Source: Corythucha ciliata
Taxonomy: Eukaryota; Arthropoda; Insecta; Hemiptera; Tingidae
Direction: 5' to 3'
NCBI GenBank assembly: GCA_038030265.1
Contig: CM075941.1
Coordinates: forward strand, 53,421,952 to 53,485,951
Length of the DNA stretch: 64,000 bases
Shown piece by piece: positions 10,098-23,665 of the stretch. The notes under the pieces are model-generated. The model had not been told where the DNA came from. It was given only the letters and a program-made list of their open reading frames with translations, and made no database searches. Both the position numbers and the translations under genes were made by a program. The stretch's first letter is position 1; the number at the start of each line of letters is the position of its first letter.

Positions 10098-13000
10098 GTT
10101 ATTGCGGCGAATTGGAAAACGAGCCGAAAACTGTTTTGGAGCAAAGGGAGAATAGAAGACACCGCCACTCAGTTAATAAAGATCGAAGAAAAGATGGGGG
10201 GCCAAAGTAAACTCTGTTTTTGAACGCACCCTCCTCACCACTCTTTCACTACTCTACCGCTGGACTTTCACACTTTTTTTATGTTCCAGACCCATTGTGT
10301 CCTTCGAACCCTTCTGTGAAATACAAGCACACTCCAACAAACAAACAGCTTTATTCCGATTTCAATAGAGGCGTAGGAAACATTTCAAGTGCATGCCCCT
10401 TTCCACATTTAATCTTATTACAGCGCTACAAACCATTTAAACATTATAAATTCAGCTGTATCCCTTCTAAAAATAAGCCAAAGGTCACACCAAAATCACT
10501 GGTGGACACCCACTACCCGTGAAAACCGTTGCACCAAAAAAATTTAATTACACCCGACAGACAATTTTCGACTGGCTAATTGTAAGACGTGACCGGCACA
10601 CTCTAACAACCGTGCATCTCTCATTTCGGTCAAGCACGAGACCGTTCCCAATTTTTTCTTTTTTCAATATTAAAACCAATAGAGTTGGAGTGCACTTGGG
10701 GTGGGTGGACAAGAATATTTATATATCACTTAAAAGTTTTACTCGTGCGAATTTCAACTAACAGAAAGACTCCAAAAACAAAATAATAAAAGAAACCTTG
10801 TGGCTAAGCAAACAGAGATGGAATGCGATAAAGAAGAGTTTTATAATGCGCACAATGATCATAAAAAGGTGTGATGGAGCGGGGTTGAGCTTAATAAGTT
10901 TACCTACTTCCAAGAAGGAAGCCCTTAAAAACAGAAGAAATTAATAGAAAAATTCGAAAGGACTGTGGCGTTCATGAGGGAGTGGAGGGGATTTAAAAAA
11001 CAGAATTGATGAATAAATCATACCATTTTTCCTAGCTTTGAAAGTAAACGACTTAGGAAACTTGAAAACCCCAAAATCCTCGCGAATGTTAACGAAAAAA
11101 AACTTTTTTTTTTTTTCAACTTGAAGGCCCACCAACCACGGACGAACAAGATTGGGTCGATGCGTTGAAAATGTCACTTGATAACTGAGAGCATATAAAA
11201 TAGCACGCTCTTTTTTTCTTCTTCTTTTTGTGTGCCACCTCCCTCCTCTTCCGTGTTTCCGTTGCGTATGAAAACAAATATTTTTTTTATGATTCAACCG
11301 TTATGATATGAATAAGATGAAAATGTAAGACGTAGGCGAAAATATAGGTAGGCGTGATAGAAACATGTTTTTCTTATTTTCTGTTGAAGGAATTAGAAGG
11401 CACGCGAGGGAATGTCCCAGTGTCGGAGCCATTTGCGTGTGTTATATCTTTGAAATATCTACACCATTTTAGGCATGTCACGTTGATGTACTCAGTCAGA
11501 AAGCAGGGCATTTTTACCCTCCGACCAAGACCGGGGCAATCCGAATAACTACCGGCCAATGCAGGGGCATAGCTATAGCTCTTGATGTGGGGGTGGGCAG
11601 CAGATGCCTCTTGCAGGCTTATACGTATTCGTGGAATGAGCCCCCATCAAGAGAACTTGTATTAAGTTCATCAACTCAGAACTCGAACTTCGTCAATTCT
11701 TCCCGCAGAAACTCTGCCTATAAAGAAAAACTGTCAATATTTTTATCCAGAAAGAGACACTTTTGGAGTTAAACTTGAAATTTTAGTTCCCCTGAGACTG
11801 TAACTGCGGTAATTTAACCTCTCAAACTTGACCCTACCATCCTAGATACGAATTGTTGCTCGTCAGGATCTGACAGGCCTATAAAATGTCAAGTTGTAGT
11901 CTTGGTTAACAAGTGCATAGCCATCTTGACTTTATAGGGAGCAAGACCAGCGTAAATCACAAGTTGTAGTTAGGCAATTTCACTAAAGCATGCATAAATC
12001 TGTAGCCGTAGGAGCCTACATCGTCTGTCTTCCCTCGTAGAGGTTCGTCAAAAACGGACCTGCTCGCCATCTTCAGCATTTGGTTTTCGGTGGCCCACAG
12101 GCGCGAGAAAAATCCTAGAAATTGGTATTTAATGAGCTAGGCTAGAACTATAGGTCACAGGAGGCCTTTCTGGTTCTCTGCTGTAACTTGCTGTAGGATA
12201 CGCAACTTAATGTTCTTAATTGAGCACCGACGATTGGCTTCAAGTTATTTGAGTATTGCACGAGAGGAAAGCGGGTAACTTCACGGACCTGCCTCGGAAG
12301 GCTGAAACTGACTTCACTGCCGCACTAAACGGAAATTGTACGTTAATGGAACTCATAAAACAGCCTGGAAACTGTTAAGAAAACTGCGTCTATGGAAAAC
12401 AGTGAGAAGGAGTCATCTCTACAGCCCGTTGCGCGTCTTCGCGACATTTGCGCCCCTTATATCCGTGCCTTACAAATGATTTAGGTACAGTGGCCGCCAC
12501 CACGTTCGTGAACGTGTCTTTCCACTTCTATCGCCGCCCGGATCATGGGCTACGCTTTGCTCAAAGCCGGGAAGGGATGACGACAAATTTTCATCTATAG
12601 AAAAGGCAAAGTCTATGTCTTGAATCCCACGAAATATCAACTTGAATGAGATTTCTTGTCTCGCGGGCTATCAATTTTAGTGTCTACAGATTTTTTGTCA
12701 GAAATGTTCCTCTAGTGATCATCATCCCCCTACCACCATTCGAAAAAAGGTTCGAACTATTATTTCCTTGCTAATGGTGCTGTGTGTGGCGGTGAGTGTT
12801 TCTCTAGACAAAATGAACTAATTTTACCTGAATGTAAGAGTAGTTGCAAGCGTAAATTAAACAAGGCTGCATACGGGCTGTCTCGTAGGGCATTTCACTG
12901 CACAAATCCATGTCTGCACTTGAAGGAATAGGTACGAACACCTCGAAATATGAATGTAGAGCGAGGGATTTCAAGCTTGTAGTATACTAACAATAAATGG

Positions 13001-14108
13001 GTTGATTGATTACATAAAGTAACGCCATATTTTATCCGTTAGTTCAATTTTTTACATCAGCTTGTCCCCTCCCTTATCGAACAAGTGACACAGTTTCGAG
13101 TAATTTGATTCGCACTGAAATGTAATCCTCCCCCCCCTCGTATATATGCAAGGAACTCCACTCACTTAAGTTCTCTCGCAATCTTCGTGGTATACTAAAA
13201 TGATCGAAGGAAAGAGCTACTTTCGTAGGGAAGAAGTTTTGTCGGTACGAAGCCGAGACTTCTTTTTATAATGTCGTGACGATCCCGAACGGGCACGCTA
13301 TTCTCCTTATGATCTTTCCTCATAAACCAAAACATGCAACCTCATAACTTCTTCTCGTTCTGTTGCTGTTACATTCAATTATTTATAAGAGCACCCCCCC
13401 GTACCCATCCTAAAAACTCGTGTTAACCACCCCCGAGTAACCTCACCTTGTTCCATAGAAGATTTTTGTCGAACCAGAGAAATATGTTCATTTTATTTGA
13501 ATAGAACGCGGCTGTAAAACAAATATTTCAAAATTCACAAAGGAAAAAACAGGAATTTTGGGTTTCTACAGTAGTCCAGCGTGTCGCGACTGCTGATTTA
13601 CCTGTGCTTCGCATATTTTGCTTTTTTGTGAGACTCATTGAGGTGTATTTTAGCATGAAAACAACGTGAGTTAACCTACAATTTTTACATTATTAAAAAA
13701 GAAATGAAATAAGCGTATTTGAGCATTTACTTGGAAAGTGTCTCCGCACATTTGCACGTGTACTGCTGGCAATTCGGCTGTATAACATGACATGCCCTTC
13801 GTTTTTGGTATATATGTTTTGCGCGTAGGCACCCGCTATTCAAAGCTACTTTTTGACACAAAACACACACACACGAACATTCGGTGCCATCTAAATTGAG
13901 AGCTAGGGCGAGAGTTTGAAATTTGTTTCCTACAAAATAAAATAAAAAAGGCGGCGCTAAAACCAGCGAATACATTTGATAAATTCAAACTTGCTTATAT
14001 GCTGTGATTACACCAGTGCGCATGCAGACAAGAACACCGAATTATTTGTGAAACCGGCGAAAATCTAACGTTATAAATTATAAGAAGAAAAGAGCATTAG
14101 AGAGCATG

Positions 14109-14158
14109 CATGGCGCCACCTAGAAATGGCTCCCATGGCGCCACCTAGAAATGGCTCC
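14109..14158 (+). repeat. Perfect 25-bp direct tandem duplication
   Basis: The unit begins CATGGCGCCACCTAG and ends ATGGCTCC, present twice head to tail with no mismatch. Its GC-rich content stands out against AT-rich flanks. Lack of divergence implies a recent duplication or copy-number polymorphism. Confidence 0.9.
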
Positions 14159-15847
14159 CTTCAGGTCGAAACCCCGGCCTGTGGGCGGCGGGCGTTCATT
14201 CTTTGGAAACTTTTAAATCCACGAAAGTTGTCCAATATCCGAGGCAATGTCCCCCAGTAAATGACAAGTTTTTGGATCTAGTATATTCAACGAGACTTAA
14301 AGGGAATGTCACGTCGAAGGAATCTTCACTTTGTTCTGTTCACTTTTTTTTTGTTCTTTCTTTCCTTTCTTTAAAATTCATTGCCCCTTTCTCTTCTCCC
14401 AACACAGAGAAGAGTCGACTTTTTAAAGGACCTGGTCTCCTCCCCTTTCCCTTTTGCACACCAGTAGAGCTCAATTTTAGCACCTTTTTGTTTCATACGA
14501 CTCCCGCTTCCCATCCCCCACCACCGAAAAAGCATCCTGAAACGCCGTTGTTGCTCCTAATCCAATTTATCGTTTCAAATGAGCAACGGCAGTGATTGGT
14601 TAATGTAAAGGGATGGTGTCGCCCCTTTTAACTCACTGTCGTTGTCCTACCGTGGTTTGTTCGGAGAGAACAAAGGACATCTCCCTCCATCGTTGCTTTT
14701 ACGTGTCATGCCATCCTAACGTACTTTTTCGAGGGTAGGAAACGAAATTTAATTCACCTGAATGTGAAGTCAATGAAGGGTTTAGTTTCGATGATGCAAT
14801 AAACCTTTAATAATAATTTGATATTAAATTATAAAAGGAATCGAACATTATTTCGGTGTATGTAGTTAATTAAGCAGGGATAATTGGTTCACTATCGTTT
14901 GATTTATTGTGTGTAATCTGAAAAGTATAATTGGGATGCTTAAAAAAGCCGCAGTTAATTAACAAATCTAAAAAAAGAATTTCTCTCTTCCCACTTGTGC
15001 TCTTTCGCTTTGAATTAAGTTATGCACCCGACCCGCACAACCGTTTAACGTTGAAGGTTAGTCTTTCCTGAATCGTCCCCTTCCCTGCTCCATAAGTCGG
15101 GAGCTTTTTAATTTTGTCAGCCGCCCCCCTCCAGTCTCGTTTTTTTTCTTCTTCTTCACTGTTCCATCGAAAACCTTTCGATGCGATTCAGAAATAATTT
15201 GAAAAAATCTACGGTGACGAGATTGACTGCAGTGAAAAACAGTCTGTGGCAGGTTATTGATTTAAAACCGGGAGAGCCCCTCCCTCGCTCTTCCCTTTTT
15301 TTGTTCCCTATAAAAAAGAACAGTGGCAATTTCAAACTCTCAAAATAAAGTTTTAAAAAAGAACAAAAAATCAGAACAACAACGATATAAATTTCACAGA
15401 CGTGTGTCGCACATAAAGGACCATGCAAACGAGTCATTGTTTGTCTACATCTACCGATTAACTATGTTTAGGATTAGGAGTCGAAGTTTGCCTTTAAAAA
15501 ACTATTTCAAAAAAACTTACTGCTCGAAAAATATCTCTATATTGAATATCTGAAATTTAAAAAACACGCTTTGGTTTTATCAGTGGCCTGCGAGCTCGGG
15601 CTTGGATGCACTTGACAGATCAGCCATGCAGTTAATAAAGCATTGCGGGCGCCTCGAGGCATGCTCATGATTGTAGAAAGGTTCAAGAGAGAAATGTAGG
15701 AATAAAATTGGGGCGAAATTTAAATAAAAAATTATTTTTATGGACGATGTTGAACACCGGACGATCACTCGTGAACTACTAGTAAAAGCTCGGGGAGTGA
15801 ATTCGACGAAAAAGGGGGAGGTTGTGGGAAGGCTGAATTTTACTCTT

Positions 15848-15864
15848 GAGAGAGAGAGAGAGAG
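15848..15864 (+). repeat. (GA)n microsatellite
   Basis: About eight uninterrupted GA repeats followed by GTGAGTGACAGAG. In insects such runs can bind GAGA factor; no other promoter sign is visible here. Confidence 0.9.
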
Positions 15865-16584
15865 TGAGTGACAGAGTGAACGAAAGAGCACACTCTCTCG
15901 CTTTTTTTTGCCTCCGTCTTGCAAGTTTTCCGCGAGGAACTTATAAAGGCAAATGGCTCAACTTCGTGGTAACTGGGCTAGTTTGATACCGAAACCTTGA
16001 ACCGTAAACTTTATTTTGATCAAAGTACCGAATGAACTAACGGAATATTACCCCCCCCCTCCCCCCAATCACGAGTAGGTAAGCAGCGCAGGTCCCTTAA
16101 TACCGACAACCCTTCTCACTCACTATCAAAACAAAGCGCTGACCTTTGCGCTCCACAGTCATTCCTCACCCCATAAGTCCTAACTACAGATAATGACTAT
16201 ACGTTAAAATCTCAGTTTTCCCTGAAATTAAAGCACCAAAAAAAAAAAAACTTGTAACAATTCACCCTTGTTTGTTTATAAAACCTTGAACTAAAATTAA
16301 ACACCCCCTTTTCTTTTTCTTTCACGCAGTTGTTTTTGTATCTTTCTCAATTGTGTGATTTTTTAATTCCGAAGGGAGGGTTCAAACTTTTAACGACTTT
16401 TAATATTCCACCCTCCCGCTCCTCTTCTATCTAGGTCAGTAAACGGCCAACGGCCCTCTTGTTTAGAAAAGAAACAGCCTGTTCAATGTTATAACCAGAC
16501 TGTTTCGTGGAAGGGGATGTGTGTGGCGATAGGGGTATAAACATCGGTAAAAAAAAAGCCTCCCAAATGGATGAAGCGCTGTTT

Positions 16585-16607
16585 TGTTGTTGTTGTTGTT
16601 GTTGTTT
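16585..16607 (+). repeat. (GTT)n microsatellite
   Basis: Seven consecutive TTG/GTT units. Confidence 0.9.
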
Positions 16608-18656
16608 CTTTTTAGAGAGAAAAACACCGAAAATTAGCGAGAGACAAGCTTTTGATTAAATTTCAAATTAAATGCTTCTCATCTCGACTTACAATACAAG
16701 GATGAGAAAGTAAGGAACTTCACAGGAGTTCGAAATTTATGCGAGGAAAATTCTATTATAGAGTATTTCAAAGCCCATTTGGGAAGTTTAAGAACTACGA
16801 AGTGAGCTTAGGATATAGGAAAACTGATATTCTTGGAATTCATTAAAGTGAACGCTGAAAATCCTTATTTTAGCGTATTTGCGAGAGCAACGAAACACGG
16901 CATTTTTTAAATAGAAAGAATGTCTTTCTGTTTTTAATATAAAGAAAATGCGTATAAACTTTGCGGAGTTAGGTCTTCATCAAACATCAAAACGGTCAAT
17001 AAATCAAACGAGCCTGTAGGGGCATGGCCTTAGCAGGTGACATCATCTTATCCCACTTCTCATGCTTAGAATTACAGAAGTATTGCTCACAGATTGCGAA
17101 ATAACGCCTCTCGCTACACACTCGAGACACGCTCAACAACAACGGTGTCTATACGAGTGGGTGTGGGTAAGTTTATTTTTTCGAGCTCTTCTACACACCT
17201 CACTAGACTCGTATAACAGCATTGCGAGACTATCAGCTGTGGATTTATCTATTGCACTTGAAAGGACAAACATAAGGTGTTATTTCCCCTAAAAAACGGT
17301 TCATTGGATTCATACCATGGAAGTTCTTATAAGACAGCAAAAAAAAGTGTAGTCGAAAGAAGAAATTCCGAAAAATGTCAAAAATTGTGTTCCCCAAGGG
17401 GAAATTTACAATCTCTCGGGTCACCCCTTCATTTCCTTCTTTCGCTACTGGCTTCCAATTTAATTTCAAGCCATCCACAAGCTAGACAACTTCTACCTTC
17501 AAAACTTTTCCCGATAAGGAAAACTATAATTAGTCGGAAAGTGGAAATAGACTCTAGGATGGTACAACGCGCAATTTAATAACTTGTAAGTTTTTTTTTC
17601 CCCCCCACGAGGGCCAAAAGGGGGTGGTTCTCCTCTGCGATGGGTTTTTAGACGGAAAGTAGAAGATGGGAGGGGGGTCTTTTCTTTCGTTTGTTTCCAT
17701 TCTTTTCTTTATTGACTTCCTGACAGGTTTTTATAAACAAAATGACAAAGAGGGGAAATCCCGGCAGTAAAGAGCTCTCCTCCTCCCTACGGGGTGTTTT
17801 TTTTTTTTTTTTTTTCCTCGACGGCTCGTCCCATTTAGTGGGAGTTAAATTCGTGATCATTTCCCAGTTTCGTGCTTCGAGTACGAGAAACTTCACCCTC
17901 CCCTCATCCTAACTACCGAAAAAAAATTGTGAAAGGAGTGACAACCACTACGGGGCCCAGTCGAATATTAAGAGGCGAATGAGTAACGCCGAAGCGTGAA
18001 GAATACAAATTTAGCTGATGGGACACGCCTTTTGAGGCGTCTATTTTTAAAGGGAAGACAAGAATAGAAAGATTTATAGGAAAATATGGTTCTCTAGTTT
18101 TCTATGGTCACTTGAAAAATGATTAAAAATTTAATGACGCTAGGATGAATCAATTTAATGTGCCAGCAATAATCAAACCTTCTGTAGTCAATAGGCTAGA
18201 ATTAAGATTCGGGTGGAGTGATTAAATTAAGTTATAATTTATTTAACACTTTTTTCGTTTCCTTCTTCTATATATATACTTCAGTTAAATCGTTTAACTA
18301 GAAGATGAGAAAGAAAAGAAAAAGTATCAAACCTAATGATTAATCGCGGTATCGAACTAATTGAGTCTGGTTTGTTATTTATAAAAGTTTTAAGCTGTGT
18401 GAGGAGAGTGGTGTTAGGGCGGGTTTGTGAAGGGCTTTTGAAACTAGGTAACAACTTTGAATTAGATTGATTGGCACCGTTTCTCACGGCTACTTTTCTT
18501 TCCCTTTCTCTCCTTTTTTCGCGGAAATAAAAAATTTTAGCGGTAGAAGGGACTAAATGGGTTAATGCACACATCAGCCCCATTGATGGAAATTGTATCC
18601 TATACGCTATTTTGTTTTTTATCCAACCATTTTACGTTTTAAAGATTGTACCTCAC

Positions 18657-18853
18657 CCGAAGTCTACCGGATGGAGTTCCGCCGACTGCTTATAAGCGCT
18701 TCGCGAGCCGTTGACAGGCGAGTCAAGGTTGGACACGGGTGTTGGTTGTGAAGTTGTGATGAAGTTTTGAGGGGAGGGGAGACGTTGTTGACTCGTCGAC
18801 GTCGATGCCCTCCCCCATTGAACAATACGGCTGTGTAGTCTGCCGTATGCAAT
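18657..18853 (-). CDS. Candidate cassette exon in the 27-kb intron
   Basis: A pyrimidine tract that includes ten consecutive C ends in TCTCTAG, a strong-looking acceptor. The phase-0 frame is open for 65 codons with polar disordered-type composition (STSTSQQRLPSPQNF, QPTPVSNLDSPVNGSRSAYK). It ends at TTCGG|GTGAGG in phase 2. A phase-2 acceptor at 9942 leads into the open stretch 9723-9942, which ends in phase 0, so the two together fit between the phase-0 junction of exons 3 and 4. Both other frames are also open over much of it, so coding is not proven. It may be a skipped or tissue-specific exon, or chance. Confidence 0.35.
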
Positions 18854-18974
18854 CTAGAGAGGGGGGGGGGTGCTCTCTCCATTAGACCACACAACTGGAT
18901 TTGGTCCACAGTTTCATTAAGAGGTCAACCCCCCCTCCCTATAATAGGGCTTGGTTACGTCGATAGCTATAACC

Positions 18975-19210
18975 TGCGGGTTTCACCACTTTTATCCCCA
19001 CTTCAAGAAATCAATTTCGCGGATATTTGGCACTTATGGACATCATGTCAATTTGAACCTTTCAAAGCCCAAATGTCGAGGATTATTGGCACTCTCAGAA
19101 CACAATTTCGCGGGGTTTGGCTCACTCAAAACCCCAGTTTGACTCTTTCAACGCAATCTGACACGTCAAAAACAAATTTCGTGGAGTTGGCTCCTTAAAA
19201 AGCGAGCTTT
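18975..19210 (-). repeat. Family B array, inverted
   Basis: Phrases such as AATTTCGCGG, TTTGGCACTCTCA and TTGACTCTTTCAA recur at 35-50 base spacing; these are the reverse complement of family B at 2.1-3.1 kb. It lies directly beside the foldback at 19282-19733. Confidence 0.7.
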
Positions 19211-19281
19211 TCAGATTCCACATACTTGAACCTGTTCCCTAGGGTTTTGTATATAAATTTCGTGGGTATGACTCCTGGGAA

Positions 19282-19733
19282 AACCTGAAAAATTTTAACA
19301 AATTTTGTGATTTGAAATTGATAAAAAGCACTAAAACCACATCCAAAGCTATACATTGAATCAAACTGATTATGCACGCCTACCAAAGTATCAAAAAATC
19401 TCGCTCCGGCAGCTGCGGTGTCGGATAGAGTACATTACACGAAATACGAATTTCGTTAATTTAACTTAATTAGCGATTATTCAGCAAGAATGGCTATAAA
19501 AATGTAGAGTAACAAAGTGAAATGTTAACAAATGCCGAATAATAGCTAAATAACTAAAAACGCCGAAACTTGTAGTAGTGTAGTGCCCTTATCCCGACAG
19601 CCAGCTGCCGGAGCGGCATTTTTTGATGCTTTGGTAGGCGCACACATTGAATTCCACTATAAGGATAGCTTTGGATGTGGTTTTATACCTTTTTAGCCTG
19701 TTAAAATCACAAAGATTGATTGAATTTGTCAGG
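19282..19733. mobile_element. Foldback element with ~155-bp inverted arms
   Basis: The left arm (19282-19441) and right arm (19574-19733) are reverse complements over most of their length. Shared blocks include CTTTGGTAGGCG, AGCTTTGGATGTGGTTTTA, GCTCCGGCAGCTG and the CCGACA edge of the spacer. The spacer is about 130 bp and AT-rich. No ORF or obvious target duplication was found. Substitutions and small indels between arms imply an old insertion. Transcribed with the host gene, it would form a long hairpin. Confidence 0.75.
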
Positions 19734-22700
19734 TCAAAACAAGCGATTTTGAAGATAAAAAACATTACTTTTTCTAAAAAATGGTCATTTCTGACGAAAA
19801 CTTGCCAATCAACTAAGAAAACGCTTATGACTATTTTTGTAAAGGACACTTTGAAGATGTTTTTCTGAATCACGGATTGTCCGTACACTCGTATTTAGCG
19901 TCGACAAACGGGGACTGACTTTTTTTGAAAAAAAATTGAATCCCCGATTTGCATGACTTTGAGCTGCATCTAAGGATACATAAAATAGTTAACGTCTATC
20001 GAAAACGGCTAGTCCTGACAGAAAATAGTGTGCTCTTTCAGAATCTATCACCAAAAGTTGCAAAAATCCAAATTGAACGCGAGTTTCTCGCAGTTGATTT
20101 TAAAAAATGATGTAAGCCTTAAACATCGTTAGAAAAATCATATCTGGAAGGGTTTTGATTTTTGAGATCTACTTTCACCTAATTTTTTTTGTCACACTTA
20201 TCCCTAAGCTACTACGCGGCTGTATTGTTCAAATTGAAATAACCAACTTCCCATTTAATATTCAGAACAGCCAAATCAACAAAACAAAGATCAACGATTG
20301 ACATTTATCCCCCTTCCACCCTGTATATGTATAAATAAAGAGAGATGATATATACATATACAAAATATGAATTCCGGAGACCACTGAATTCGTGTTCTAG
20401 AGGTTCTGAAACATGAAAAAAACATGACATGACCCATGTTTGCCACTGTCACGACGAGACAAATAGTGCATTTTCAGAATGAAATGCACTAAAAAGTAGT
20501 TCGGGCAGTTGTTCCTGAGAGGAGAAAGTACAGTTATTTCAACAGCGGGAAATCTGCCTCTTAAGCCTAAATTGCCATTATTAGGGTCAGTTTTCTGCCT
20601 GAACAATCGTAGACTGAGGGATACAAGAACAGCATGCTTCTGGGGAAAAATCCCACACTAATGAACAAATTCTTACAATTTACGCTTTACCCCTCTTTCG
20701 TGTACTAAAATAAATCAGAGGCATTTTTTTACTCTTCCTTTCGTTGGTTTTGTATGTAGGGGGTTGGGAATTATGGCACAGAACAGAATCGTAAGAGAAT
20801 CAATAACTTGATATATTTTAATGTATAAAAAATGAAAACAAAACTTAAACCCCGACAAATACAAACAAAAAAGGCCAGATATTCAAAGCAACAGTTAGTC
20901 CGTTTGAAAACGTTTTCAAACTCCCTGGCGAATGCGCTCAGTTCACTTGCTTGAGTGATTCGTTCTTTCAGCATTATCGAGTTCACAAAATGAACTAAGA
21001 AGTAATAGTATGAAAAGCAGAAGAAAACTAGAAATCACATAGAATTGAAAGGCGCTTCAATCAGTTGGCTAGATGCGCGCAATCCTTGTTCTCAAACGAA
21101 AAAAGAGTAGCGTAGCTTTGGGCCGCTCGCTGAGCCTACAATAAGCGGTTTTCTCGCTGAAGCATGCAGTTTTCATCGGGAGTTGCGTTTGGCTGTTATT
21201 TCAACTCTGTCCCACGCCGCACTTTTCAACGTCCACTAATTTTGTTGTTCTAGAATATTTTTTGTGCGTCAATAATAAAAAATGAACGCGTTGGGCGTTT
21301 ATGCACTGTGTGGTCAGATCAGGAATATTTTATTTTCTTAAAAAAATGAGTAATTTTATGCTTTTAACCCTATATTATGCGTTTTCCTGCTGCTATCCCC
21401 CAAATATGCAATTTTATGCAAACAAATTCGTCGCAATGAAAATCCGATCCCTAGTAATTACCTTCGCATACAGCGTTCGCCTTTTTTTCATTTTTTCAAA
21501 ATGCGGGTAAACTAAACAGACGGGGCTTTTTGTCTCTTTTCATCTCTTGACTTCAAGCCCAAAGTAGGCTTTTCACAGATCCTGAAAAATCCCCCATAAA
21601 GGATGTAAGAAAAAGGGTAGCTCTGCATAATAGACGACCCTCGTTGGGAGAGGGGTGGTTGTTAGAGGTAGATAGGAGCTGTGTAGGCAGTATGAACGAC
21701 GAAAATTCCTCTATTAATAAAACATTGGGGTGGTAGAAAAGCTGTGGCAGTAGGTTGAAGGATTGAGGGGGAACGTTTCTTTATAAACTGAGCAAACTTT
21801 TCGAAAGAAAAGCTGAACTCAATTTTTTCCGTATGTGTATATCTCATCGTTTTTTCTTGTTTTTTTCATAATGCCCTTTAATCCATAACCACAGTATTTA
21901 AACGCTGTTAGTCATAATAGCCATAAATTCCAGAGGATTTGTACCTCATATTATAAGGAGAAATCCATTAAGCAAACTTCCACAAAAAAACGATTACGTT
22001 CTTGGGCCTCTCGATATCCTCATTTCCCTTTTTAAATTAGTTTTAATCAAACCTTTCTTCTTTGCTCGGAGCTAAAAAAACTTTCATTTCCTTTTCCGCG
22101 GTCTTTTAAACCAGCGATTCCTCCCCCCCCCCTCACGCGTTTACTTATCAAACAGAAATATTTTAAATGTTTTAATAGTGAGAACAAAAAATGTAGTGCA
22201 CGAGAATGGTGCCAAGGGCTTGGGAAAAATCTTCCCCCCCCCCCACCTAATCATCGGGACGAGAGAGATTCTTTCCGAAAAAAAAAAAACGAGTAACTTC
22301 GAAGATAAATTGTTTCCGGTGAAGTTAAAAGACCCGTGTCTTTAAACTGAAATAAATGGGAGGGGGTGAGTTGGAGGAGCCTTAAAGAGGAATTCTTAAT
22401 CCATTCGGATTGAAAGCAAGAACAATGACTATTGTTTAAATTTACCGGGTACTTTCTCTTGAATCGCATTTTTTAGCGATTTTCTTACTGCTGCACTCGT
22501 GTATAGCAAGTAAGGTGGGCGTGAAGACTACGACCGGATATGCCGGAATATATCCGTTCTTCCTGCTCCTCACTTTTCAAACACCTGGCTGGAGTGTGCT
22601 GGGTGTGGAGGGACGGGAGGATAGCCCCCTTCATCACGTTTGAAGTCTAAAAATATGTAGTCTCAGGGGAGAGTACAGTATGGAATACCATTGAGATGCC

Positions 22701-23665
22701 TAAACGAGGTTTTGATAAGATAAAAAGGAAGAAAGATGTTTGTTAAGAAGATAAAATACGGACAAATAAGGAGAAAAATTCGTTAACTAAAAGAAGAGAA
22801 AGGAAATTCGAATGAATCTCGCTCTTCAAAAACCGCCCCGAAAATATTTTTAAAAGGAAGATCTTTTGAGGCGTAGTTCAACGCTTAAATCAAAAGGCGG
22901 AACGAGACCAGCTGAACGGATCTAATTGTCCAGCGCATCTTCATAGCCACCAAAACGTAATTTGTTACAAAGAGGCGCGCTATTCAGAAATCAGAGGAAA
23001 GGGGGAGGAGTTTGTCTCTTTCGAAAAGTCAAAGGAGCGTTTTAAAGGTGATACAGTTGATAGAGTACAGACAATAGACCCTACGGTTATACTCCAATTG
23101 TTCAAGGCAAAAGCGTTTTGCGTCATTGTGTGTGATTTGGAGAAGGGTTTTCGACTATCGTATATAGTATAGGCCGATGCTGCGGACTCAAAGGGATCGC
23201 CGCCGCCCTTTCTATTGGAATGGGCGAGCCGTGTACTGAATTAATAGTGCGACAGGCCTTAAGCGGTTCTTCCCCTTGTAATTTCATTCCGCTTATCCCA
23301 TCTCAATACATATGTAGGAAATTTCTAATTGCTAATCCAATCGAATCCAAAAGAGCCGGAGATTGGAGTCTAAAAATACTTTCATGTCAGAAAACGCTTT
23401 CTTACATTAACATGTTTACTTTGTTTCAGGATTGAGTCGCAAGATTGGCAGTATGGTGAGTAAAGATTCGTACCTACGTCTAATTAATTTACGAAATGAG
23501 CGATAAAACTGTACTAGGGGTCATTATGAAGTTTGCAAACAGTAATTTCACGGCACGGCAAGAACGGGTGAGTTGCCTCTGGGGTTGCGTTCCTCCTCTC
23601 CCTTGGCTCGGGCATGAGCCAGACCCATAAAATTGCTCTTTAGAGCCAACCCTCTAGAAATATTA
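19734..23665 (-). other. Intron sequence, no feature seen
   Basis: AT-rich with C10-C11 runs near 22123 and 22234 and an AT-rich patch with (TA)n-like words near 20330. Short ORFs only. Confidence 0.5.

Larger units (their letters stand above)
10098..18656 (-). other. Middle of the 27-kb intron, few features
   Basis: Mostly unique AT-rich sequence. It contains a perfect 25-bp tandem duplication (14109), a GA microsatellite (15848), a GTT microsatellite (16585) and C/G and T homopolymers (16050, 17790). ORFs of 60-130 codons are scattered on both strands without good splice boundaries or protein-like composition, and I treat them as chance. Confidence 0.55.

Noticed and set aside
10941..11297. 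118-codon minus-strand ORF
   Set aside because: Lys/Phe-rich reading of A/T-rich sequence with a long T tract; no splice support.
14203..14595. 130-codon plus-strand ORF
   Set aside because: Phe/Pro/Leu-rich translation of pyrimidine-rich sequence, no splice boundaries, no coding-like composition.
15580..15924. 114-codon minus-strand ORF
   Set aside because: Low-complexity (Ser/Leu repeats from the GA microsatellite) and no splice support.
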